From Roseburia sp. (GTDB taxonomy: Bacteria; Bacillota; Clostridia; Lachnospirales; Lachnospiraceae), in NCBI GenBank assembly GCA_003483745.1, contig DMYD01000018.1, forward strand, positions 1-35,317: 35,317 bases of DNA. Reading direction: 5' to 3'. A program made the translations under genes and the position numbers. Positions 7,324 through 15,514 of this stretch are shown here, one piece after another. The notes beneath the pieces are model-generated. The model did no database searches. It saw only the letters and a list, made by a program, of their open reading frames with translations, and was not told where the DNA came from. The first letter of the stretch is position 1. Every line of letters begins with the position of its first letter.

Positions 7324-9467
7324 CCATTAATTTTCATCGTAAGTGCAATACGCTGTTTTTTCAGGTCAACATCTAATACTTTTACCTCAACGATATCACC
7401 GACACTTACCACTTCAAGCGGATGTTTGATAAAACGATCACTCATCTGTGAAATATGAACCAGTCCATCCTGATGGACACCGATATCCACAAATGCTCCG
7501 AAATCGATTACATTCCGGACGGTTCCTTTTAAGATCATTCCCGGTTTTAAATCCTTCATATCAAGAACATCGCTGCGCAAGATCGGTTTGGGCATATCCT
7601 CTCTTGGATCACGCGCCGGTTTTTCAAGTTCCTTTACAATGTCCTGCAGTGTGATCTCACCTACACCAAGCTCTTCTGCCAGTTTTTTGTAATTGGAAAT
7701 TTTTTTCGAAATACCGTCTAATCTTCGTTCTTTCACATCCTCCGTTGTATAACCAAGACGTTCCAACAGGTTTTTTGCCGCCACATAACTCTCCGGATGT
7801 ACACCGGTTGCATCCAGCGGATTTTTTCCGTCATTGATACGCAAAAAGCCTGCACACTGCTCGTATGCCTTCGGTCCTAATTTTGCAACCTTTAAAAGCT
7901 GGCTGCGCGCCTCAAAACGGCCGTTTTCTTCACGGTATGCCACAATATTTTTGGCAACTGCCTTGCTGATACCGGAAATGTATTCAAGCAGGGATGCGGA
8001 TGCTGTGTTTAAATCGACACCGACTCTGTTTACACAATCCTCCACCACTCCACCGAGCGCCTCACTTAATTTCTTCTGGTTCATGTCATGCTGATACTGA
8101 CCGACACCGATTGATTTCGGGTCTATCTTTACAAGTTCTGCTAAAGGATCCTGCAGGCGTCGCGCCATGGAAGTTGCACTTCGCTGCCCTACATCAAACT
8201 GTGGGAACTCCTCCGTTGCAAGTTTACTTGCCGAATATACCGATGCTCCTGCCTCATTGACAATGATATACTGCACTTTAACCGGAATCTCTTTTAATAA
8301 TTCTACAATTACCTGCTCGGACTCGCGCGATGCAGTACCATTTCCAAGCGAAATCAGCGTAATGTGGTATTTTGAGATCAGTTTCTTCAAAACTGCTTTT
8401 GCCTCGTCTACTTTATTCTGTGGTGCAGTCGGGTAAATAACCGTTGTGTCGAGCACTTTTCCGGTCGGATCTACCACTGCAAGTTTACAACCGGTACGGA
8501 ATGCCGGATCCCAGCCAAGTACAACCTGCCCTGCAATTGGAGGCTGCATCAAAAGCTGCTCTAAATTCTTTCCAAATACCTTGATAGCTCCGTCCTCTGC
8601 CTTTTCGGTCAGGTCACTGCGGATTTCACGCTCGATGGCCGGTGCGATCAGACGGTCATAGGCGTCTTCGATCACTTCTTTTAATACCGGAGTTGTCTGT
8701 GGATTGTCGCGCACAATCACCTTTTTTTCAAGGTAATGCAAAATATCCTCGACCGGTGCCTCAATCTTTACCGTCAGGAATTTTTCATTTTCCCCACGGT
8801 TCAACGCTAAAATACGGTGTCCGGCAAGTTTTGCCACCGGCTCATCAAATTCATAGTACATCTCGTAAACAGACTCTGCTTCCGGATCTTTTGCAGCAGA
8901 AATCATGCGTCCTTTTTTGACCGTCATATCACGGATACGGCTGCGGTAATCCGCCTCATCTGAAATGCTTTCTGCGATGATGTCCTTTGCTCCCTGGATT
9001 GCATCCTCGGCACTCAACACTTCTTTTTCCGGATCAATAAATTTTTTTGCTTCCTCTTCTAAAGATGTGTTTAACATCTGCAGGGTGATAATACCGGCAA
9101 GCGGCTCTAAACCTTTTTCTTTTGCGATCGTTGCTCTGGTACGGCGTTTTGGCTTGTATGGGCGGTAAAGATCTTCCACGACAACCATTGTTTCTGCCGC
9201 CAGAATCTGTTTTTTTAATTCATCTGTCAATTTTCCCTGTTCTTCAATGCTTGCAAGAACAGTTTCCTTACGCTCTTCAAGATTTCTTAAATATACCAGT
9301 CTTTCATATAAGTTACGAAGTACTTCATCATTAAGTGCTCCGGTTGCCTCCTTACGGTAACGGGCAATAAATGGGATGGTATTCCCCTCATCAATCAGCT
9401 TTACGGCTGCTTCCGTCTGATTTTTACGGATTCCAAGTTCCTCGGAAATCTTTGCAATAATATCCAT
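7320..9467 (-). CDS. tex: Tex family RNA-binding transcription accessory protein
   Basis: This is a 715-residue cytoplasmic protein of the Tex/YhgF family. Order of parts: a helical N-terminus (LVYLRNLEERKETVLASIEEQGKLT, then VEDLYRPYKPKRRTRATIAKEKGLEPLA, the family hallmark), a YqgF/RNase H-like domain around residues 310-460 (LGWDPAFRTGCKLAVVDPTG, SLGNGTASRESE), helix-hairpin-helix motifs (VGVDLNTASASLLEYISGISKAVAKNIV) and a C-terminal S1 RNA-binding domain (GMILKGTVRNVIDFGAFVDIGVHQDGLVHISQ). Its cellular role is poorly defined; it affects transcription and RNA. The start is the ATG at 9465-9467, with AAGGAG 5 bp upstream. Confidence 0.96.
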   Translation of the reverse strand: MDIIAKISEELGIRKNQTEAAVKLIDEGNTIPFIARYRKEATGALNDEVLRNLYERLVYLRNLEERKETVLASIEEQGKLTDELKKQILAAETMVVVEDLYRPYKPKRRTRATIAKEKGLEPLAGIITLQMLNTSLEEEAKKFIDPEKEVLSAEDAIQGAKDIIAESISDEADYRSRIRDMTVKKGRMISAAKDPEAESVYEMYYEFDEPVAKLAGHRILALNRGENEKFLTVKIEAPVEDILHYLEKKVIVRDNPQTTPVLKEVIEDAYDRLIAPAIEREIRSDLTEKAEDGAIKVFGKNLEQLLMQPPIAGQVVLGWDPAFRTGCKLAVVDPTGKVLDTTVIYPTAPQNKVDEAKAVLKKLISKYHITLISLGNGTASRESEQVIVELLKEIPVKVQYIIVNEAGASVYSASKLATEEFPQFDVGQRSATSMARRLQDPLAELVKIDPKSIGVGQYQHDMNQKKLSEALGGVVEDCVNRVGVDLNTASASLLEYISGISKAVAKNIVAYREENGRFEARSQLLKVAKLGPKAYEQCAGFLRINDGKNPLDATGVHPESYVAAKNLLERLGYTTEDVKERRLDGISKKISNYKKLAEELGVGEITLQDIVKELEKPARDPREDMPKPILRSDVLDMKDLKPGMILKGTVRNVIDFGAFVDIGVHQDGLVHISQMSDRFIKHPLEVVSVGDIVEVKVLDVDLKKQRIALTMKING

Positions 9468-9547
9468 AGTTACTCCTTTTTTCTCGCCAGTCTCCACCTA
9501 TTACTCCGGCGCAATGTATTATTTATATAGGTGTGAACAGTAGCTTT

Positions 9548-9576
9548 ATTATAACGAACTGTCCACAGAGATTCAA
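9548..9576 (-). promoter_or_regulatory. Promoter of tex
   Basis: TTGAAT (9571-9576) and TATAAT (9548-9553) on the minus strand are 17 bp apart, about 80 bp upstream of the tex start. Confidence 0.6.
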
Positions 9577-9646
9577 GGTGACATTGTTTTTTTCCACACC
9601 ACATGATACACTATCCACATCATATTATTTTCAGAAAGGCTTATTT

Positions 9647-10000
9647 ATGGATCATCAGTTTTACAAACCAACGCCTGACCGGCATTCAAAACATATGGAA
9701 AATCTTTCCCTTATCATGGGGATCATTGCACTTTCAACGTTCTGTCTGATTTATCCGGCATTAATCTGCGGTGCGCTCGGCATCGTGTTTGCACTGCTCT
9801 CACGCGGCGGTGAGACAACATTTTCCGGACGTGCAAAGCTTGGGCTTACTTTAAGCAGCGTAGCGCTTGGCATTATTGTGCTGCTCTTAATTTATTCGGT
9901 GGTATTCGCTAACGTTTACTATGGTGGAATTGAAAATATGATGCGGGAAAGTTGTACATCGCTGGGGATTGATTATAATATGCTGTTTCCGCAGAACTGA
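9647..10000 (+). CDS. Small two-helix membrane protein, DUF4190-like
   Basis: This 117-residue protein has a polar N-terminus and then two hydrophobic segments (about 21-50 and 63-85) joined by a short loop rich in S, R and G (LLSRGGETTFSGRAKLG). This two-helix GxxxxL...A..G pattern resembles the DUF4190 domain, common in Firmicutes and of unknown function. The start is the ATG at 9647, preceded by AAAGG; upstream codons in the same frame have no ribosome site. A weak promoter (TTGTTT, 17 bp, TACACT with an extended TG) precedes it, divergent from tex. Confidence 0.75.
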   Translation: MDHQFYKPTPDRHSKHMENLSLIMGIIALSTFCLIYPALICGALGIVFALLSRGGETTFSGRAKLGLTLSSVALGIIVLLLIYSVVFANVYYGGIENMMRESCTSLGIDYNMLFPQN

Positions 10001-10013
10001 GTTTTTTGTGGTG

Positions 10014-10098
10014 GATTCAGGGGACAAAAGGTGGTTTGAAGGGTTGTGGGGGCAGATTGCCAATCGCTACGTTTCGAACACCTTTTGCCCCCTGAATC
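10014..10098. repeat. Intergenic palindrome between convergent genes
   Basis: The arms GATTCAGGGGACAAAAGGTG (10014-10033) and its near-exact reverse complement (10079-10098, one mismatch) enclose a 45-nt loop. It sits 13 bp after a plus-strand gene and faces a minus-strand gene end. There is no long T run, so termination is possible but not certain. The stretch GGCAAAAGGTGG also occurs near 21438. Confidence 0.75.
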
Positions 10099-10181
10099 TT
10101 TCAATTGCCTGAAATGAATAATGGCTTTGATTTTCTGGGTACTGGATTTTGATCCGCTATTTTTTCTATCAGCATCTTCTA

Positions 10182-10622
10182 TTATAAAAGGCTTATACCC
10201 CAGAAAAGGCGGACGATATTTTTTACCATACAGTTGATGATAAGGATTGCAAGTCCGATCCAGAGGTAGCGGTCTTTATAGTGCATTGCAAGCGGCAGCT
10301 TATGGTGCGAGAGACGTTCGATCGTCTGGCTTAATAAAAACCATGCGCAGAGCACTGCTGCATACGGTACAAACGGATGCTCCAAAAAGGATATCAGAAA
10401 ATGTCCCTGAAAGAGAGCATATACCGCTCTGGTTCCTCCACAGCCCGGACAGTAGTATCCGGTTACGGTGTGGAAAAGGCACGGGTAGAGATAGTTTTCG
10501 ATACGAAATCCGGTTATTTTTAAAATGAGCAGATATACGCAGGCAATAGCTGCGCCGCTCAGACCAAGTATATATAAAACCTCATCTATTTTTTTCTGTT
10601 CATTGTTATTTCTTTTTTCCAT
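10182..10622 (-). CDS. DUF2752 membrane protein
   Basis: This 146-residue protein has about three hydrophobic segments (residues 15-35, 80-100, 120-140) and the DUF2752 signature CPGCGGTRA (residues 58-66, C58 and C61). The family is a small integral membrane protein of unknown function, found widely in Firmicutes and Bacteroidetes. It is convergent with the DUF4190-like gene and divergent from the DUF975 gene. A TATACT box lies upstream at about 10653-10658, partly under the palindrome at 10669-10717, which may regulate it. Confidence 0.88.
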   Translation of the reverse strand: MEKRNNNEQKKIDEVLYILGLSGAAIACVYLLILKITGFRIENYLYPCLFHTVTGYYCPGCGGTRAVYALFQGHFLISFLEHPFVPYAAVLCAWFLLSQTIERLSHHKLPLAMHYKDRYLWIGLAILIINCMVKNIVRLFWGISLL

Positions 10623-10668
10623 CTGATATCTTGTTCCTATTCTTTTCCCATTGAAGTATATCTTTTAA

Positions 10669-10717
10669 GTGTTGACGGAAATGGTGTTTCACAACATACA
10701 CCATTTGCCATCAACAC
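10669..10717. repeat. Palindrome between divergent DUF2752 and DUF975 genes
   Basis: Arms GTGTTGACGGAAATGGTGT (10669-10687) and the reverse complement of GTGTTGATGGCAAATGGTGT (10698-10717) enclose a 10-nt loop; the two arms differ by one substitution and one inserted base. It could be an operator for the two divergent genes or a member of a repeat family, since AAATGGTGTTTCACAAC here matches the right arm of the 34.7-35.0 kb palindrome with one mismatch. Confidence 0.75.
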
Positions 10718-10768
10718 CCTCCCCACATTTTATCAGAAATACACATCTATACAACCCCCGGACATCTA

Positions 10769-10777
10769 TGCTATAAT
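10769..10777 (+). promoter_or_regulatory. Extended -10 promoter of the DUF975 gene
   Basis: TGCTATAAT (10769-10777) is a perfect extended -10 box with no good -35. The gene starts 55 bp downstream. Confidence 0.5.
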
Positions 10778-10831
10778 TTATTCTAATTGCAGCAGCCACT
10801 GCTGTATGATCTAAAAGGAGTTATTCACTAA

Positions 10832-11593
10832 ATGAAACGCACATCAAAAGAACTGAAACGCATTGCGCGTGATATTTTAAATGACAGATACCGTATACCA
10901 ATGGCTGCATTTGTTGCCACAACACTGATCGCAACTGTGATTGAATCTCCGTTTTCCTTTTCCATGGGTGACAATCCGACAAACATGCAGCTCCTAATTT
11001 CACTGATTGCAGAATTGCTCATATCCGTCATCTCTTTTGTGCTTGGGTGCGGTGTGGCAAAAATCCATCTGTCCATGACGCGCGGAAAGGATTTCCGCAT
11101 TCGTGATATTTTTGATCCATTCAGAAAAAATACCGACCGATTTTTTATCGCAGGATTTTTATTTCTGCTGATGATCTTTATTTCCATGCTTCCTGTAATC
11201 GTAGGTTTTACTTATGCCGTGATCACCGATTTTTCCCTGGTCTCTATTGTAATCACAACAGTGACCGGGATTCTTTCTCTGATCTTAAGCTGTTATTTTA
11301 TGCTTACCTATCATTTTATCGGATATATCACACTTGATCATCCTGAGTTAAAATGCCGGGACATATTTAAAGAATGCAGACTTCTCATGCACGGAAACCG
11401 CTTACGTCTGCTTTATATCCTGCTCAGTTTTATTGGATATGGCTTATTGATCCTCTGTTCTTTTGGCATTGCATCCTTATGGGTCGTTCCATATCAGACA
11501 GAGACACTCGTTATTTTCTATCTGGACTGCACCGGAGAATTGAACCGGATTCCTGTCCGCAGTTATAAAAATACTTATACACCCCAATTTTGA
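10832..11593 (+). CDS. DUF975 family integral membrane protein
   Basis: This 253-residue protein has about six hydrophobic segments. The N-terminal MKRTSKELKRIARDILNDRY, the central RGKDFRIRDIFDPF loop and the C-terminal pattern of a proline-centred helix followed by FYLDC are characteristic of DUF975. The family has no established function. AGGAG lies 11 bp before the ATG, which is slightly long. A 10-bp hairpin follows the stop. It is divergent from the DUF2752 gene, across a palindrome. Confidence 0.88.
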   Translation: MKRTSKELKRIARDILNDRYRIPMAAFVATTLIATVIESPFSFSMGDNPTNMQLLISLIAELLISVISFVLGCGVAKIHLSMTRGKDFRIRDIFDPFRKNTDRFFIAGFLFLLMIFISMLPVIVGFTYAVITDFSLVSIVITTVTGILSLILSCYFMLTYHFIGYITLDHPELKCRDIFKECRLLMHGNRLRLLYILLSFIGYGLLILCSFGIASLWVVPYQTETLVIFYLDCTGELNRIPVRSYKNTYTPQF

Positions 11594-11599
11594 TTCCGC

Positions 11600-11630
11600 A
11601 ACGCACTTTCCATCGAAGGTGCGTTTCTTA
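11600..11630 (+). terminator. Terminator-like hairpin after the DUF975 gene
   Basis: A ten-base-pair stem (11601-11610 with 11615-11624, ACGCACTTTC paired with GAAGGTGCGT, CATC loop) is followed by TTCTTA. The T tract is short, so termination may be partial and read into the uracil permease leader. Confidence 0.55.
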
Positions 11631-11640
11631 TGGGATAAAA

Positions 11641-11733
11641 CCGAAAAACAAAGGAGGAAAATCCTCTGCTCGCCAATGGGCAAATTTTACAAAGTAAAAT
11701 TGCATTTTTCTCCGAAAAACAAAGGAGGATTTT
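11641..11733 (+). promoter_or_regulatory. Duplicated-SD leader element, uracil permease
   Basis: The leader contains CGAAAAACAAAGGAGGA twice, at 11642-11658 and 11713-11729. Only the second copy is followed by ATG. Between them lie AAAATCCTCTGC (complementary to the SD) and a hairpin (CAAATTTTAC/GTAAAATTG). GGAGGAAAA (11653-11661) can also pair with TTTTTCTCC (11705-11713) with one G-U. The same architecture precedes genes at 22405 and 34468. Confidence 0.65.
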
Positions 11734-13149
11734 ATGAATCAATCTAATCAAAACAATGGACCAATACGCGATGCCTCAGTTCTTGGCATCCCAAAGATGC
11801 TGCTGCTTGGTCTTCAGCACATGTTTGCCATGTTCGGTGCAACAATTCTTGTCCCGATCCTGGTAAATAGTTATTTCGGGGAAGATGTCCTGCATGTACA
11901 GGTCACTCTGATCTGCGCCGGTATCGGCACCCTGTTTTTCCATTTCTGCACCAAATTTAAAGTTCCAGCTTTTCTCGGTTCTTCTTTCGCGTTTTTAGGC
12001 GGATATGCCACGATCGCTACCATGGATTCCGGTGTATTTGCTGATATGTCGAACGCAGATAAGCTGTCCTATGCCTGCGGCGGTGTTGTTGTTGCCGGAC
12101 TTTTATACCTGATCTTAGCACTGATCATCAAGCTTGTCGGTGTCAAAAAGGTTATGCGTTTCCTGCCGCCGGTCGTTACCGGTCCGATCATCATCTGTAT
12201 CGGTTTAAGTCTCGCAGGTTCTGCGGTAAACAACGCTTCTAAGAACTGGCTTTTAGCACTGATCGCCCTTGCAGTCATCATCATCTTTAATATCTGGGGA
12301 AAGGGCATGTTCAAAATTATCCCTATCCTGATGGGTGTTATCATTTCCTACTGTGCTGCTCTCATCTTTAATGCACTTGGTATGACAAATGCGGACGGTT
12401 CTGCAATCCTTGATTTTTCAAATATTGCAGCAGCTTCCTGGGTTGGTGTTCCTGCATTTTCCATCTGCAAATTCAATATCTCTGCCATCCTTGTCATGGC
12501 TCCGATCGCACTTGCAACCATGATGGAACACATTGGAGATATCTCCGCGATCTCTGCGACTGTAAACCAGAACTTTATCGAGGATCCGGGACTGCATCGC
12601 ACATTAATCGGAGACGGACTTGCCACTGCGCTCTCCGCACTCTTCGGTGGTCCTGCCAACACAACCTACGGTGAAAATACCGGTGTTCTGGAATTAAGCC
12701 GTGTTCACGATCCGAAAGTGATCCGGTTCGCAGCATGTTATGCGATTCTCTTAAGCTTCATTCCAAAAATGGCTGAAGTGATCGGTTCTATGCCATCTGC
12801 GATCATCGGTGGTGTCAGCTTTATGCTCTACGGTATGATTTCTGCAATTGGTGTGCGAAATGTAGTAGAAAATCATGTTGATTTTACAAAATCCAGAAAC
12901 CTTATCATTGCCGGTGTGATTTTTGTCTGTGGTCTTGGTTTTTCGGACGGTCTTACTTTTACCGTTGCCGGAACTTCTGTCACACTTACCTCCCTTGCCA
13001 TTGCAGCGATCGCAGGTATCCTTTTAAATGCGATTCTCCCAGGAAATGATTATCATTTCGGAAAAGACCCGAAGATTGATGCAAACCGCGGTCTTGATAT
13101 GATTCCGAATCTGCATGAAGATACCTCTTATGCAGATGATGAGGAATAA
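11734..13149 (+). CDS. uraA: Uracil permease (NCS2 family)
   Basis: This is a 471-residue membrane transporter of the nucleobase:cation symporter-2 family, with roughly 12-14 hydrophobic segments. Family markers are LGLQHMFAMFGATILVP (25-41), the short substrate loop with GSSFAFLGGY, MMEHIGDISAIS (the conserved glutamate in a transport helix) and GGPANTTYGENTGVLELSRVHDP, which matches the NTTYGEN(I/T)G motif of uracil rather than xanthine carriers. It imports uracil with protons across the cytoplasmic membrane. It has a structured leader with a duplicated ribosome site and is followed by a strong terminator, so it stands alone. Confidence 0.93.
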   Translation: MNQSNQNNGPIRDASVLGIPKMLLLGLQHMFAMFGATILVPILVNSYFGEDVLHVQVTLICAGIGTLFFHFCTKFKVPAFLGSSFAFLGGYATIATMDSGVFADMSNADKLSYACGGVVVAGLLYLILALIIKLVGVKKVMRFLPPVVTGPIIICIGLSLAGSAVNNASKNWLLALIALAVIIIFNIWGKGMFKIIPILMGVIISYCAALIFNALGMTNADGSAILDFSNIAAASWVGVPAFSICKFNISAILVMAPIALATMMEHIGDISAISATVNQNFIEDPGLHRTLIGDGLATALSALFGGPANTTYGENTGVLELSRVHDPKVIRFAACYAILLSFIPKMAEVIGSMPSAIIGGVSFMLYGMISAIGVRNVVENHVDFTKSRNLIIAGVIFVCGLGFSDGLTFTVAGTSVTLTSLAIAAIAGILLNAILPGNDYHFGKDPKIDANRGLDMIPNLHEDTSYADDEE

Positions 13150-13236
13150 AAAGCATTGAAACCTATCAGACAGATTCAAAAATACATATGAAACATTTAT
13201 TCCAAACCATAAATTTAACTCAAAATAATTGTGTTA

Positions 13237-13282
13237 CAAAAACGGTATCCGTCATGTGTTTGCGGATACCGTTTTTGTTTTT
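13237..13282 (+). terminator. Strong bidirectional terminator
   Basis: A 15-bp perfect stem (13237-13251 with 13263-13277, core ACGGTATCCG/CGGATACCGT) with an 11-nt loop ends in GTTTTTGTTTTT on the plus strand. It also has T residues on the minus side, so it serves both uraA and, less strongly, the convergent LiaF-like gene. Confidence 0.9.
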
Positions 13283-13315
13283 ACAATGTCATCTCACTAA
13301 TCTCATTTCCACGGA

Positions 13316-14032
13316 TCAGATATAATAAATTTTGATTGCTCCAAAATTTGCCGCTCCACGCAGATAAAGCGTTGCAACACTGCTGCCTTCGCTGTGTCCT
13401 ATTTCTTCCACTGCTCCAAAAGAACGTCTCAGTTCATTCTGCACTTTCCATTCTTTTGGAATATAAAGATTTGTCTCTCCAAAGTTGTTTTCCACTGTAA
13501 CCGATGCTGCCTCTCCTGCGATCACGGCATTGTCAAAATAAACGCTCATACTTCCAAAATTATTTTCAAGCTGTGCGTCACAAAAATGCTCTGAATTGAT
13601 ATAGCGGATGGCAGAACCAAAATTGTTCTCACACCGAATATGTTCTCCGCCGCACTGCTCGCCATCCGATGTTCCCATTTTATCATCCCAGTTTATGGTT
13701 TTTGTTTTCCAGTTTTTTTTGCGGACATCTTTAAAAATCATAGACAAACCGATACTTAAAAGCAATGCCGCACCAAGTATCGTCCAGCTTGTCAATCCTA
13801 ATTTTTCCAATCCAAGAGGTTTTCTGTAAATAATACAGATAAAAGCTATTGCAAATACAATCGAATAAAAATTGACATCTTTTATCCCCTCAACAAACAG
13901 CCAGACAAACATGATTGTCATAAAAATGCCCGGAAGACCGACACCGAGTTCTATCCCGGTACTGCTGATCACCAGATATACCGCTGCAAGAAATATAAAA
14001 AATAATCCCCATGCAATATTTTTCTTTTTCAT
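13316..14032 (-). CDS. LiaF-like membrane protein
   Basis: This 238-residue protein has four hydrophobic N-terminal segments (about 8-27, 31-48, 55-70, 82-100), then a soluble beta-rich domain with five spaced repeats of the type ENNFG (135-139, 156-160, 181-185) or a variant (RRSFG 202-206, AANFG 227-231). This is the layout of LiaF/VraT-type cell-envelope stress proteins, whose C-terminal domain forms a beta-helix. It overlaps the LytTR gene by 4 bp (ATGA), so it is its translationally coupled partner. By analogy with LytTR/membrane-protein pairs it may restrain or sense for the regulator, but this is inferred. Confidence 0.82.
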   Translation of the reverse strand: MKKKNIAWGLFFIFLAAVYLVISSTGIELGVGLPGIFMTIMFVWLFVEGIKDVNFYSIVFAIAFICIIYRKPLGLEKLGLTSWTILGAALLLSIGLSMIFKDVRKKNWKTKTINWDDKMGTSDGEQCGGEHIRCENNFGSAIRYINSEHFCDAQLENNFGSMSVYFDNAVIAGEAASVTVENNFGETNLYIPKEWKVQNELRRSFGAVEEIGHSEGSSVATLYLRGAANFGAIKIYYI

Positions 14033-14490
14033 TGATGTAACCTTCTTTCTTCTAATTTGCTGATTAATGGTTTATAGTAATATCTTGATACATACACTTT
14101 TTTGTGTGTATGTTCGAATGCCACGACGCTTGATGCCGTCAGGTTCCGGTTAATGGAGAATATATGAGAAGTATTTAAAATTGTTGATTTTGACACCCTC
14201 ATAAAAAATCCCGGAAGTATTTCCTCTAATTCATACAGCTTGTATCTGGCCTCATACATATCATTTCCGGTGTGTGCCGCCACTCCATTGTCCACTGTTT
14301 CAAAAAACAGAATATCGTTCATCGGCAGATAATACTCGGTATTTCCCTTATATAGGACAATTTTTCTGACAGCCCCGGCTGCCTCACTGACTGCTCTTTG
14401 TATGGCTGCAATCTGTTCTGTCATACCACGGCAGCGGATGATGACTTCTTCCTCCGCCACCTGTTCATCCATTTCGATTTTGATTTTCAT
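14029..14490 (-). CDS. LytTR-family DNA-binding regulator
   Basis: This 153-residue protein has no receiver domain. A LytTR DNA-binding domain fills the C-terminal two thirds: YLPMNDILFFETVDNG, TGNDMYEARYKLYELEEIL, then FMRVSKSTILNTSHIFSINRNL and a C-terminal YVSRYYYKPLISKLEE. LytTR domains bind DNA through beta strands and often regulate their own two-gene operon. Here the partner is the LiaF-like membrane protein. Its promoter lies inside the upstream mrp terminator. The start has AAGGAG 8 bp upstream. Confidence 0.9.
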   Translation of the reverse strand: MKIKIEMDEQVAEEEVIIRCRGMTEQIAAIQRAVSEAAGAVRKIVLYKGNTEYYLPMNDILFFETVDNGVAAHTGNDMYEARYKLYELEEILPGFFMRVSKSTILNTSHIFSINRNLTASSVVAFEHTHKKVYVSRYYYKPLISKLEERRLHQ

Positions 14491-14521
14491 AACTTATCTC
14501 CTTTTCTGTACTGACAGGTAC

Positions 14522-14550
14522 ATTATAAAAAACGAACCACCCGGTGTAAA
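14522..14550 (-). promoter_or_regulatory. Promoter of the LytTR-LiaF operon inside a terminator
   Basis: On the minus strand TTTACA (14545-14550) and TATAAT (14522-14527) are 17 bp apart. The -35 box lies in the inner stem of the mrp terminator and the spacer covers the outer arm and T run. The palindromic GTACCTGTCAGTAC follows the -10 and could be an operator. Confidence 0.6.
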
Positions 14551-14576
14551 TGCTTTTACACCAAGTGGTTCGTTTT
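14527..14576 (-). terminator. Terminator of the mrp transcript
   Basis: A long two-part hairpin: outer arms AAAACGAACCAC/GTGGTTCGTTTT (14529-14540, 14565-14576) and inner arms GGTGTAAA/TTTACACC (14543-14550, 14555-14562), followed on the minus strand by six T. Confidence 0.88.
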
Positions 14577-14598
14577 CCTATGGTAAGTGGTAAATTTT

Positions 14599-15459
14599 CT
14601 ACATGATGCGGTTCATCGCGGAAAGCGCTCTGACTGCGGTCTGCAGATAAGGGTTTTCTGTCTCATAGAATTTTCCTTCGTCTGCTTTTTCTGCAAATGC
14701 AGGATCTAACGGAATCTTTCCAAATACCGGAAGTGACAACTCCGCTGCAACGTCCTCGATATGGCTCTCACCAAATAACTTGATCTCTTTTCCGCAATCC
14801 GGACATTTCAAATAACTGAAATTCTCGATCAGTCCAAGTACCGGAACATGCATCATTTCTGCCATGTTATATGCTTTTTTGACGATCATCTGTACCAGTT
14901 CCTGCGGAGAGGTAACGATTACGATACCGTCGACCGGAAGTGACTGGAATACCGTAAGCGGTACGTCACCTGTTCCTGGCGGCATATCGACAAATAAATA
15001 ATCAACATCTCCCCATACGGTCTCATTCCAGAACTGTTTTACCACACCTGCGATCACAGGTCCTCTCCAGATGACTGGATCTTCCTCATTGTCCAAAAGT
15101 AGATTGACAGACATTACTTTGATACTGTTTTCTGCTTCTAACGGGATCATTCCCTCCTCGGTACCGACAACCTGACCATGTACACCGAGCATTTTCGGAA
15201 TGGATGGTCCCGTGATATCTGCGTCCATGATTCCCACTTTATAACCAGCCTGTTTCATGGCGCATGCTAATGATGCAGTCACGAAAGATTTTCCTACACC
15301 ACCTTTTCCACTGACAACACCGATGACTTTCTTTATATTAGAAGATGGGTTCATCGGCTCTTTTGCGATTCCGTTTCCACCTTTTGCTTTGCTTGGACAG
15401 CCCTCACAGCTCTCCCTGCTACAGCTTGATGCGCTGCTGCAATTACTATTCTCTGCCAT
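14599..15459 (-). CDS. mrp: Mrp/NBP35-family P-loop ATPase (Fe-S cluster carrier)
   Basis: This 286-residue ApbC/Mrp protein is thought to deliver Fe-S clusters to apo-proteins in the cytoplasm. The N-terminus has four cysteines (C7, C13, C18, C21), then a deviant Walker A GKGGVGKS (51-58), the switch DADITGPS, FVDMPPGTGD, and a CPDCG pair near residue 218 that would bridge a cluster at the dimer interface. The cysteine-rich N-terminus resembles the NBP35-like subgroup. It follows mtnA by 55 bp on the same strand and has a strong terminator behind it. Confidence 0.93.
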   Translation of the reverse strand: MAENSNCSSASSCSRESCEGCPSKAKGGNGIAKEPMNPSSNIKKVIGVVSGKGGVGKSFVTASLACAMKQAGYKVGIMDADITGPSIPKMLGVHGQVVGTEEGMIPLEAENSIKVMSVNLLLDNEEDPVIWRGPVIAGVVKQFWNETVWGDVDYLFVDMPPGTGDVPLTVFQSLPVDGIVIVTSPQELVQMIVKKAYNMAEMMHVPVLGLIENFSYLKCPDCGKEIKLFGESHIEDVAAELSLPVFGKIPLDPAFAEKADEGKFYETENPYLQTAVRALSAMNRIM

Positions 15460-15514
15460 GTCTCATACACTCCTTTTATCTTTATTCATTCAGACATTTT
15501 TATTCTGCCCAGTC

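Noticed and set aside
7834..9334. Several plus-strand frames opposite tex
   Set aside because: All are mirror frames of a strongly conserved gene; none has a ribosome site or recognisable family.
12069..12662. Minus-strand frames opposite the uracil permease
   Set aside because: They mirror conserved membrane helices and lack ribosome sites.
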